Assembly: GCF_001638985.1 (NCBI RefSeq) | Contig: NW_017265145.1 | Coordinates: 1,412,715-1,476,714 of the forward strand | Length of the DNA: 64,000 nucleotides | From: Phycomyces blakesleeanus NRRL 1555(-) | Lineage: Eukaryota; Mucoromycota; Mucoromycetes; Mucorales; Phycomycetaceae | Reading direction: 5' to 3' | In this document: in pieces, positions 10,949 through 22,300 of the stretch | Position numbering within the stretch: the first letter of the stretch is position 1 | Layout: each line of letters opens with the position of its first letter | The notes under the pieces: generated by a model | The model's input: only the letters and a program-made list of their open reading frames with translations | What the model was told of the DNA's origin: nothing | The model's database searches: none | Program-made: the position numbers and the translations under genes

Positions 10949-13900
10949 TTTTATTTTTCTTCTGTGTGCATCTCTTTCAATAACCATACATATTCACATT
11001 AACTTGCCATGAAATTTACAATTGAAATTACTACAATCATACACATGTGCACATGTACGCACACACGTATTTTACCAAGAACATCTCTAAAAATATATTA
11101 TATTTGTTAAAAGCGCAATTTTTCACCAAGACCACAAGCAAGTTTTGATATGTACTAACTAGAAAACAATTACTCGCATTCTCTTTGTACGATAAAGCTA
11201 CATTATTATGTTTTTTTTTGCATTATATAATTTCTATGCTAGCTGTTGTATATGCTGGAAAAATAGAGATAATCGATATATATACATATATATATATATT
11301 TGAAATGGTAAATAATAATAAGAGTTGGTGTGTGCAATAATGGTCACCGGTTTTCGTTTGTTGGTCTATACCTTGATCGAAAAATATACTTTTATTGTAA
11401 TGGTTTACTACTCATAAGAAAAAAATAATAAGAATAGCGCATGTAATTATTGCTATTATAGAAAACATGTACAAAAGAAAAGCTTCCGTTTCATGTTAAG
11501 TCGAGTAAGGATAAAGGTGCGCTACAAACCAGAAACAAATGTAAACTTATTGGTGGAGCAAGTTTCTGTTTACAAATAAATGGCTGTTATATATTATACA
11601 CGCTTCTTGGGATAATTCATGGTTATTACAATGGTTAAAAAATATTACACAATATCCTTAACTAATATGAATTTTTATTGTGAAAAGAGTTTATTTTGAG
11701 TGATAATAGTATCCGTGATGGCACAATAAGTTAAACCTGTTTTGTAAAGAACTTAAGAATAAGTAGTTTCACCACAGAAAGTCAATCGGTTTTTTTTTAA
11801 AAAGGAAGAGAACCAGAAAATCATAAAATTACAAGGAAGTAAAGTATAAGATTTTTCCACCCCTGGGAAAATATGTATGAACAGGCAGTACGCATCGCAA
11901 GAGAGGTAGACGATTGGCTTATTCCCCGTATGACATAGCTCAATAAATAAATAAATAATATTTAAATTTTGAGCCACAACAATTAAACGATGTTTTTCCC
12001 CATTTTGATTCTTTGTGTAGATAGAATTTGGAACGATTACAAAACAGTAATAAAAATAAATAAGTTATACAACAATGGTAATGTATTTTAAGAGGTTAAA
12101 ACCATCGACCACATGGAGGTCAAAGTGAGACTCCAATAACTCCCAAATATTTTCTCATTCACGTTTATTGTCAATCAAATTACCTTGGCCTCATCCCGCA
12201 CACCAAAGGTATCAACCATTTTTTATTCTCATTATTGTTATTCTATACTTCATCTGTATCCTTCATTACGCGTTTTTTCACCCTGGACAAGAGTCGATGT
12301 ATTTTGCTTGATGTTAAAAAATCATCTGTTTCTATAGGTGTTTCTATGTGTTCTCTAATCCTTTTTTAGGAATCAGAGATCTATTGCACTGAATTTAAAA
12401 AGAAATAAAGAAAGAAAGAATGACAAAGAAATTGGATTGTCTAAAATTGCACCCAACTCAAATTAATTCTTGGTACAGTTGGCGTTTGTGTGCGTGGATA
12501 AACAATATAAAAGAAAGGAATAACTAATTGCCTTTCAATATTAGCAAAATCGTTGCTATTGTGGTGGACGATGAGGACTGTAGTGGTATATGAGTTTTGG
12601 TTAGGTGCAACTGTACTAATATTATTTTGTTTTTTTCGGCAGTTGCTTTGTGTTGGCAGTTTAATTATTTTCATGAAAAATGATAAAATGGTAAGAAATA
12701 TAAAAACCTATAAGTCCAGTGCTATTTGATTATGTACTGGATCCGATTGTTTTGCGTGAGTGCGGGTGTGTGCGCAGAATGGTATCCTTTGATGTACCAT
12801 ATTCATTTATTTACGACCAAAACCGATAATTTCTTATGTATACCCATCCGCCAACTAGTCGAAAAGTTTAGTAGCAGTACTCCTAATGATTTGCACCAGT
12901 GCTTATTTCCATGTCATGTAAGACACATTAGTATAAAAATACGCCTTTCTTTTTCTTTTTCTTTTTCTTCAGCAGCCACTTGAATGTAAAGTATATCGAC
13001 CAACTCGGGTGCATCGAAAACTGTAAAATAAATATGAAACTTTTCTTGCTAATTGCCTTGTAAATATTTTCGCAATTACATTTACCGTTCTCTACAAGAG
13101 CCTATTTGAAAACAAAGATAATATTTCTTGCTTTAATTAGAACTGTGGAGGCTCAATTAGCATGAAAACAATATTCGACTGTATAAGTATAATTTCTTGA
13201 AGACGTCGAGTATATCTGACTCTGGGTATCACATACAAGTACTCTGTTTTCTTCTTCTTTAAAATTAAATACAATAGAAGCTGTTAATAAAATAAGTTAA
13301 TATAAAGAGTACATAATGATAGAAAAAAACAAATAAGTATTTCTATACTGTCAAATATATACACGGTTATGTCAAGTACTATCGTGGTTACTATTTGATT
13401 TTTTGAATTCAAGACATTAGAGTTACAAAGTACTTGTGGCGTCCATTATAATATCTTGGGTTGGTAATATAAAACGAAACACACTGGTATCGAGAGCTAT
13501 ATCATTACGAGAGAGTAAAATGCGTACTTAGTGATGTACTTTGGCGTACTTTCCCTGCCTACTTTAAACTCGTGTTTTAATAATGATTATCGTGTATTTC
13601 CGTACTGTGGTAATTAATATTATATATATACATATATATATACCAACGCCTTTTTTGTTAAATATCGAAATTGAAAGGGTTGCTCTAACAAAAAGATCAG
13701 ATGATTGACTGTCGAGACTTGACCGAAACTTACAAACAATTAGTGTGCTAGATGTACAATTAATAATGATATTTATAATATTATAATCAATCTTACTCAC
13801 GGGTATTTTAATCAAGATTATTACACCCAAAAGTATTTTACTCAAAAATATTAAAGGCACCCAACAAGTGTTGTACTTTTATATTGAACATTATTTGAAT

Positions 13901-14199
13901 AGTAGTTAAAGCATTGCTGCCACGAATCGTCACGCATCGATAGCTAGTTAAACCCTTATTGTCATTATATTAAAAGAGATATATAGAATTCAATTTGTAA
14001 TTCTTACTAATAGAGACTGTAAGCTTAGTAGAGTTAATTACATTGATAATAGACTGATATATCTCAATAACCAAGACCAAAAAAAATCGTATAAAACATA
14101 TTTTTTTTTATTTTTATTATTGTAGATAAAGGTACTTCTTCTATTAGATTTCCTGAAACCGCCACACATAGTATACTTTTTTTTGCGAGAAGACAAACC
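9787..14199. other. AT-rich, low-complexity region with no recognised gene
   Basis: It contains a long T-rich tract (10,040-10,290), a (TTTA)n run (about 10,912-10,950), several (TA)n runs and scattered A/T homopolymers. Two islands are less AT-rich (10,380-10,560 and 13,440-13,560). The second includes TGGTATCGAGAGC at about 13,484, close to the primer-binding sequence of many LTR elements, but no matching ORF follows. No RNA gene was recognised. Confidence 0.5.
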
Positions 14200-16900
14200 T
14201 TTTCAATTCAAAGAAGAGTATGATACTGAGACACTACTATCGCCATTTGACAATAACTATCCGGATTAAAGTGAGGAGTCCAACGATGAGAATGAAGCTG
14301 ACATTGTTGGTGTCATAGTATTTAAAGATACGATGGATTCAGGTATGCACCTATTGAACAAAGAAATATACATAAATCATATTACAGATAATAATGATAC
14401 TTATCATAACACTTGCCTTTTTGTAATCCTATGTTTGAAAATGGATGACATTCATCAAGTCACTCAACTAATAGCTCTATTTGGTGTTATATTTCAAGCG
14501 TTTTGCTTGGCTCAAGCAAGGAGGATCTACAACACTGAAATTATTCCAATACTTTCTTGTTACCTATGAGAAGGATACTGATTCATATGTCACCGTTGAT
14601 GTATCGAAAATAATGTCTGGATTCGATCTTATGACAAAACCGTCTTCAAGTACACCATCTGTATCAAACGTGATGTCATATACTTACCAGGGTATCATCA
14701 ATCCAACTGTTCCTCCGAGAAGCACATTCCGCTCCATCTATCTATGCCAGTAATTCCCTGTATGCCAGACCAGCAATTGAGAAGCCAGTCCCTCTCATGG
14801 TATTTCCTTACAGCTTACTGAGAAAATATCTCGTCACAACATTTCCACAAAGTCAAGTCAGATGAGTAAATCGTGCACTAGGGGTCAAGCAAAACAATAG
14901 AAAGTACGATGACGGACGTATACGATGATGCAATCCAGACTGATATGCTCGGTGAAGCCGACGGGACCTTTGTAAATCATGCCAATTCTCTCATGTTGAC
15001 ATTGAATGTATATTGGTTTAAGCTGTTTGAAGGACGGATTTATACAGGCGGTGCTTTGTACTTACTTATCAGCAATTTCCCCAAGGAAGACCAAATGAGA
15101 CCAGAAAATATTATCCTCGTTGATGTCATGCCTGGTCCAAAGGAAGTAGAGGACGACTAGATGGACGTATTTCTGGAAACATTTGTTGATGGGATGGTAG
15201 ACTGTTATGGTGGTATAGCTGTGAGGACTACCAAGTTCCCTAATGGTACTACTGTCTATACTGCTATCATGTATGTCGCTTCCGAGATATCTGCTGCTAG
15301 AAATACTGCCGAATTCACAGAACATGGCATGTAAACACATATGGCTGTCATAAATTCAAATGATATATCCCCGTGATTACTGCATCAAGTAAGATCAATT
15401 ACGTTTGGCGTGTCAATGAAAACTGGGAATCACGGACAGAAGAGATGATTTCCATATATGACAATATGTGGTTTTGCACAGAATCAGATGTAGAAAGAGA
15501 AAATTTGGAGAAGCAGAACGGCATGCAGTTTTCAGAGTTGCATCGCTTACATGATTGTTGATCTCACGCACAATATATTTCTTGTGATAGCGAACCGTAT
15601 GGCCAGTGTTTGAAATGCCTTTGTATTTTTCCGCTGCTGTTATTGCTCGTATACAACGCTTTGCTGATGATATTCCTCTTCCTCCTGAATATACCGTCTT
15701 ATTCGAAAAAGTCACGCCTTAGTTCCTATATATGAAGGCAGGTGAGTGGCGATCGTTGTGTCTGGTGCATTTTCTGGTGGTGTTGAAGGAGTTTTTGCCC
15801 AAAAGTGATTACAATAACTAGACCAATCTTGCCAAGACATGCCGAAAGTTGAAAGGTTCATTGAACAAGTACTTACATATAGACTACGCAGGCCAGCCCC
15901 TTGGTAAATTTGGGGAATAATGTCAGAGTATTTACGAAAAAAAGGAGTAGCACACCAAATATGCATTTGTGTGAGTTGATGCTTGACTTTGGTCTGGTCT
16001 TTACATTTTGGATGTATAACCTTAAGATACACAAGTATAAGTTAAAAAAAACATTAAGACAAACTACCGTAATGGTCTAGAGGTGACAGTAATGAGCGTT
16101 TTTCTGGAGAATGCGTTCACTGACACTTTTCTTACTGTGTATTCCATTAATCTTCTGCTGCGTATAATAATATTTTCCTAAGGCGTCGCGCAAGTGCTAT
16201 CTGAATCTCATCTACCGTGTCTTCAGTGTATTGATAATGATTATCCTCCTGCATTGCCATTCGACCTCCCGATGTTCCAGCAAGTCGTCAACAGCCTATG
16301 GTACAATGTAATCGGAACTAAGACGTCGCCACCAACTACCATGCCATTGAAGTTACAAAATTTGAATACGATGAAGTATGATTACTCTTAATGGCTATTC
16401 AAATTCTATGTCAAGGCTTACCAGAATACTTTTCTTTCTGCGGCGTGGGGAGTATTTCACTTGGTGAGAATGTGCTGGTAAACATTTGCATTCAGAAGAT
16501 GAAGAATATTTCGTTGCTTGGCCAGGAGTTTTTTAGTGAACAGAAGAAATATCGCAGCTCAATTGTGCGGGTTATGTTTTTTTTTGGTAGGATAGTTGAC
16601 GACATCTCTAAATTCCCTGGTCAGATTGAGTACATATTTACTTGTCATCAAGATTGGTAGAATCAAGTGTCAACGTTTGGTTTTTTAAAAAGATTTGCGA
16701 CATGCCATTCTGTCAGAATTAAGCCGTTAGTTGGGTAAGGTCTGAATTTGTGGGTGAGTGGGTTTATTAAGAAGAGTATTGCGTGCATCATCCCGGTGCA
16801 TCGTCTGCATTCGTATTTCGGGTTGACTACGCACAACATCCAGGGTGGGATCCAAAAGCGCCTAGTCATCCCACTGCCTAGAAAAGTAGTCACGAAAAAA
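14200..16900 (+). pseudogene. Decayed tnp2-family (CACTA-like) transposase
   Basis: Broken frames together follow the tnp2 transposase order. An early block near 14,440-14,520 has LFGVIFQAFCLAQARR. The central catalytic block at 14,909-15,330 reads MTDVYDDAIQTD, LMLTLNVYWFK, ALYLLISNFPKED, PENIILVDVMPGPKE, VDGMVDCYGG and AARNTAEFTEHG. Further matches are at 15,555-15,610 (VDLTHNIFLVIANR) and 15,730-15,890 (VVLKEFLPKSDYNN). The C-terminal part at 16,190-16,890 includes KYRSSIVRVMFFF and PGQIEYIF. Numerous stops and frameshifts separate the blocks. No terminal inverted repeats were located, so the element's extent is uncertain. Assignment rests on remembered motif patterns. Confidence 0.72.
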
Positions 16901-17599
16901 AAATAGAATGATATATATTACTAATATAAATAATTATAGTAAGAGTTTTTTTGACTGCGAAAGGGTTTGCCTTTATTTATCTCTCTATTTTTCTTTTGTT
17001 TTAGCATTACTTCTTTATCAAATATTTAAAATTATATTGAATTCTATTATCAACGAATAGTAAAAACCGTTATTTATTTTTATTGTTTTTATCAAAAGTA
17101 TGAAAGACAAAATACCTGTATATTTAATACCCAATGCCCACCATTTTCTTAGCTTTTATCAAAATAAACTTACAGAGAGCGATATTACAATTTCCAACGA
17201 AAAAAAACCGTGGATAAAACAATCAAGGTTATATAATTAAATAATTGTTTTGTATATATATATATATTTCATTAATCGGCTGTAAAATAAAGTAAAATAA
17301 AATAAAATAACTATTTATTTATTACTTCCCATCTCGACATTACTACCGCATCATCTTTTATCGATTCAACCCACATCTTTCAAAACAATGAATAAAAATC
17401 AATAAAATACTATATACTCTGTACTTTTTTTATTATGCGGTGTGCTATTCCATGCAACAACACGCACCTTTCTCTCCTTCAAAAGTTCGACGTTTCTTGG
17501 AATAGCTGGACACTTGGAAAAGCTAATGACCTTTATTCTTTTTGATCATTTCTCCGTCCTTTTAACTTGCCAAAGTATTCTTTGATCTGTGTTATAATA
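16901..17599. other. AT-rich gap, nothing recognised
   Basis: Homopolymers, a short (TA)n at about 17,255 and AAATA repeats at about 17,290. No ORF of substance. Confidence 0.5.
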
Positions 17600-17689
17600 T
17601 CAACAATTAGGAATTCTAAATAAAAAAATGACACTCCTTTGTAAAAAGAAAAAAAAAATGTTAAAATTATTTAAACAAAAACCGTGGAT

Positions 17690-17966
17690 TATACTTACTC
17701 TTATCTTTCTTGTTCGACAACGAGAAAACCGATTACGCCCAGCTAACTTTTCCGACATAGATTTTGCGCTGTGAATTTTATACGAAAGGTGTCTACGAGC
17801 TTTCTCTTCCACGACTGAAGACAAAACATACTCTACTTCAGGCTGCATATGGATGTAGCTCTGCACCATGCTAGCAATTGGACGGTTAGATATCGAGAAG
17901 GTACCCTCATCAATATTCAATGGCGTAGCTGTCATAACTGCTTGTGTTTGAGAACGGATCACACTG
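17690..17966 (-). CDS. Candidate internal exon of an unrecognised minus-strand gene
   Basis: On the minus strand a pyrimidine tract and CAG acceptor (ACCCTTTTTTTCAG, ending near 17,967) precede an open stretch of about 90 codons. It includes QTQAVMTATPLNIDEG, NRPIASMVQSYIHMQPEVEY and a very basic end (RCRTRKIR), followed by GTAAGT at about 17,695-17,700. Composition is clearly more balanced than the flanks. I do not recognise the protein and could not join it to other exons. It may be an accessory gene or fragment of the neighbouring tnp2-type elements. Boundaries are approximate. Confidence 0.35.
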
Positions 17967-18188
17967 AAAAAAAGGGTGGAAATTACAATGCGCACAGTTT
18001 TTTGATAACAATTGTAAATGTGGGATAGTTTTCCATGTTCACAAGTTGAAAACACAGCTTTACTGTATTCTATTGGCTCGGATATAACAAGCAACAAAAG
18101 TTATTCTATTTATTATTATAAAGACTTTGTGAATGAAGTACATGTAGCACCTGTTTCCTTTTTCTCAATTTTTTTAACAAAAAACACA

Positions 18189-18780
18189 ATGTTCTCAACC
18201 CCTCAACCTTACAATAAAAAGTGCTATTGCGCTGGATGTAGTCAGAACGAACTAGTCTATAGTTTTGTAGCCGGAAGAACTGCTCAGCGCCATAACAAAA
18301 GAGCAAGATTAGATGCTATAAGATGTGAAAGTGGTACGCAGTTTGTAGTATTATTCTATTATATTCTACTTTTTTTGTAGTTCAAAAAATAACATGTTTT
18401 AACAGAATCTTCTGCCCATAGAAATTCGATGGAGGTTGATGTTGAACGTAGGAAATATTTATTTAAATAAAAATAATAGAGCGTAATTATGTAACATATT
18501 CTAAATACAGCCATTTAAACATGTCAATCCAGAACCACGGAAGAAGAGTGTGGTCAGACCAACTTACTTGCTTGGGAAGGAACCCCAGTGTCTGACGATG
18601 AGAATGTTCCAGTTACGAATGAGGAGATTCACAACAGCAAAGACAATGGCGATGAAAACAAAGAAAACAATAATGAAGATGTTGTTAAGGTGGAGGTCGA
18701 GGAATTTGTTAATGAAGGTTGGTGTTGTGCTATGGAAGAAAGAAAAATTTGAAAAAAAGGGAGATGATTTTTTTTTTGGT
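18189..18780 (+). pseudogene. N-terminal fragment of a second tnp2-like transposase
   Basis: From ATG 18,189 the frame reads MFSTPQPYNKKCYCAGCSQN and then VAGRTAQRHNKRARLDAIR. This Cys-Cys...His arrangement is the kind of N-terminal motif found on tnp2-family transposases of basal fungi, from memory. The frame stops at about 18,380. A second acidic stretch at 18,535-18,720 (SDDENVPVTNEEIHNSKDNG) fits the usual acidic linker, possibly after an intron. The rest is lost in the assembly gap. It could be the start of an element distinct from the relic at 14.2-16.9 kb. Confidence 0.4.
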
Positions 18781-18815
18781 TTTTTACAATAGATCCTTTT
18801 GCCCCCCCCCCCCCC

Positions 18816-19309
18816 NNNNNNNNNNNNNNNNNNNNNNNNNNNNNNNNNNNNNNNNNNNNNNNNNNNNNNNNNNNNNNNNNNNNNNNNNNNNNNNNNNNNN
18901 NNNNNNNNNNNNNNNNNNNNNNNNNNNNNNNNNNNNNNNNNNNNNNNNNNNNNNNNNNNNNNNNNNNNNNNNNNNNNNNNNNNNNNNNNNNNNNNNNNNN
19001 NNNNNNNNNNNNNNNNNNNNNNNNNNNNNNNNNNNNNNNNNNNNNNNNNNNNNNNNNNNNNNNNNNNNNNNNNNNNNNNNNNNNNNNNNNNNNNNNNNNN
19101 NNNNNNNNNNNNNNNNNNNNNNNNNNNNNNNNNNNNNNNNNNNNNNNNNNNNNNNNNNNNNNNNNNNNNNNNNNNNNNNNNNNNNNNNNNNNNNNNNNNN
19201 NNNNNNNNNNNNNNNNNNNNNNNNNNNNNNNNNNNNNNNNNNNNNNNNNNNNNNNNNNNNNNNNNNNNNNNNNNNNNNNNNNNNNNNNNNNNNNNNNNNN
19301 NNNNNNNNN
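18816..19309. other. Assembly gap (494 N), preceded by a C homopolymer
   Basis: Bases 18,802-18,815 are all C and run directly into N. The gap separates the transposase fragment from the satellite array, so the left end of the array is not seen. Confidence 0.98.
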
Positions 19310-22300
19310 ACCTTTTACCCTAGATGAGCAGCGGAATCTCAATTAGTAGCCTTGACTATGAAAAGACTAGACAAATATAGCAGACACCAAGCAAATGCTC
19401 AAAGAGGTATATATACCAGTAACCCTGCATGAACTATGGAATCTTGGGTGTTGGCCTCAATTGTGAAAAGACTACCGAACTAAAGCTGGTAATAGGTAAA
19501 TACCCAAAGATACTGGTATACCTAACATCCAAGAAGGAGAGTGGCATCTTGATTGTTGGCCTTTTCTGTGAGTAGACTAAAGAAACACAATTGGCAGTAA
19601 GTAAATACTAAAAAGTGGCAGTATATCAGTGATTTTTGACGGGGATTTGAACCTTGACTGTTGAATTGAACTGTAAAAAGACTGCTTCAAACAGCTATCA
19701 ATATGTTAATGGGTAAAGAAAGCCACTTGTATCCCTGTAAATCTATGCGGAAATCGGGCTCTTGATCTTTGGTCTCGACTGTATAAAGTCTGAATAAAGC
19801 AACTAGTAGTAAGTAAATGCTTAAAAAGGCATGTATACCTTAACCCTATTTTTTGAAGTGCAACCTTGATTCTCGGCATGGACTGTCAAAGATTAAAAAG
19901 ATTCAACCAGTGAAGAATAAATGCTAAAATGTGCGTGTGTACCTAGAACCTTGAATGGATAGAAAGAACATGATCATTTCGCCTTGACTATGTAAACGCT
20001 AGGAAAATCTAATTTTTAGTAAATTGCTTAAAGATTCTTGTATACCTGCGACCTTTGATGTAGAGCTGAGCATTGAACGCTTGCTGCGGAGAAGAAAGGG
20101 TTAGAACAAAACAACTGATAGTACCTAAAAAGTCAAAGAGACTTTTATACCTGTGAGCCCAAAAGAATATCAAAGCTTTGATCGTTGGCTTCGGCTGTAA
20201 AAACATTATGCAAATATATAGTAAGTAGATTTTTTGGCAGATTTGTATACCTGTCCCCCCCCCCCCCCCCCGGATAAACAACTCATATTAATTGTGGGCC
20301 TTTCCTGTAAAAAGACTAGAAAATATAATAGCTAGTAAGTAAAGGTTCACATAGTCATGTATACCTTTAATCCTTAATGGAGATTAAAAACCCGATTGCT
20401 GGCTTAAACTATAAAAAAGCTAGACAGAATAATAAGTGATACGTGAGTACTAAATGAGACCTGTATACCTCGGGCACTAGGTAGATAGTAAAACTTTGGT
20501 AATTCAGTTTGACTAAATAAAAATTACTCGAAACAACAAGCAGTAAGTAAACGATCAGGTATGTACATATACTTGTTACCCTAGAGGACAGTAAACCTGG
20601 ATCGATTGGCCTTGGCTGTGTAAAATTAAAAAATAATAATTAATTAATTAATAAATAGTAAAATAATACTTAAAAATATTTTTTAAACCTATGGCCTTAG
20701 ATGGAGAGTAGATGCTTATTATTTAGCATAGACATTAATGAAATTAGAAAAATCAAACAAGCATTATGCAAAGGCTAAAAGAGAATTGTATACCTGTAAC
20801 CGTGGATGAAGAAGAAATCCTTGTTCTTCGACCTGGGCGGTGAAAACACTAGACAAAAAAAAAACAAGCGATAAGTAGAAACCCAAAGAAAAGTGTATAC
20901 CTGTCATACTGGATGGAGATCGAATCCTTGATGGTTGCCCTTGACAGTAAAAACAATAGACGGATAAAAAAAGCCAATAATCAACGGCCCAACGAAAAAT
21001 ATATATCTGCAAGTCTGGATGAATATCAAGTCCTAGTTCTTCGGCCTAAACCGTATAGGCACTAGACATAGAAAACTAAAAGTTAGTAAAGACGCAAACA
21101 TATTTGTATACCTGTCACTCTGGATAGGGCTCGGATTCGGAATCATTGGCACAGACAGTAAAGGCACTTGACAAAAAAAAGACACATTAAATAAAAGCAC
21201 TTGTCAGATTTGTATACCTGTAAAACTTGATGGAAACCGGATCCTTGAGTGTTGAATTTGACTGTAAAGTCACGAGAAAAAATACAGTTTGCAGCAAGTC
21301 AAAAATCAAAGAGATGTGTAACACTATATCCCAATATGGAGACCGGGTTCTTGCTCGCTACCCTTGACTGCAAGGACACTAGAGAAACAAAAACAATTAT
21401 AAGTAACGGCCCAATAACATTTTTATATCTGTAATTCTCGGCGGATACCAGATGATTGGTCGTTGGCCTTGACTTTAAGGACAGTAGAAAATTAAAACCG
21501 ACAGTAAGTAAAATCCCAAAGAGAAGTGTATACCTGTAACACTGGACGGATATAGGATCCATGATGGCTGGCTTGGACTGTGAAGCCAGTAGAGAAATAA
21601 AGCCAACAGTAACTAAAGGCCGAACTAGATGTATATACCTGTCGCACTGGAAGGAAAACAAATTTTTCATTGTGTAGCCGGATCGTAAACACACTAGGCC
21701 AATACGAAAGAAAGCATGTAAAGACAGAGAGAAAAGTGTGTACCCGTAACCTTGATTTGAAATCAGATCTTTGATATTTGAACTTTAAGAAAAAAAAAAC
21801 ACTAGAAATATATAGATGACAGTAAGTAAAAGCTCAAGAAGACTTGTTTACCTGTAGCCCAAATTTGAGTTTTGATCCTTGCTGTTTGGCCTGGAGAGTA
21901 AAAACAATAGTCATATATACTTCTAGGCTAGTAATGGCCAAGAACGACTTGTATACCTTCCATAATGGATGTATATTTTGATCATCGTTCTTTGCCATCA
22001 AAAGAAAGTATAAATAAAGAGTACAGTTTGTTTTAAGTAAAGGTTTAAAGGAAACTTGGTTAGCTATAACAATTCATGAAAATCGGATCCCGATAATTGC
22101 CGTGGATGAGTAGACACTAGAAATATATAAAATCCAATGAGTAATTGCTCATCGAGTTTTTGTATACCTATAGCCACGGACTGAATCCGGATCCGTGAAG
22201 CATGATCTTGGTGGATTCAACACTAGAAATAAATAAAGCCGAGTGTGATTGCTCATCGATTTTTGTTATATCTATAACCATATAACGGGAGATCAGCACC
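19310..22300. repeat. Satellite array, subfamily A (units near 105 bp)
   Basis: Diverged tandem units recur about every 103-110 bp. Each carries TGTATACCTGTAA, then a GGATGGAGATCG-like core, a TTGRCCTTGACTGTAAA-like block, an ACTAGA motif and AGTAAGTAAA. Units are heterogeneous. One holds a run of 17 C at 20,255-20,271 in place of the usual core start. Open frames here (for example on the minus strand at 20,764-21,694) are repeat by-products. Confidence 0.88.

Noticed and set aside
18629..19342. Long frames spanning the gap
   Set aside because: They consist mainly of N translated as unknown residues.
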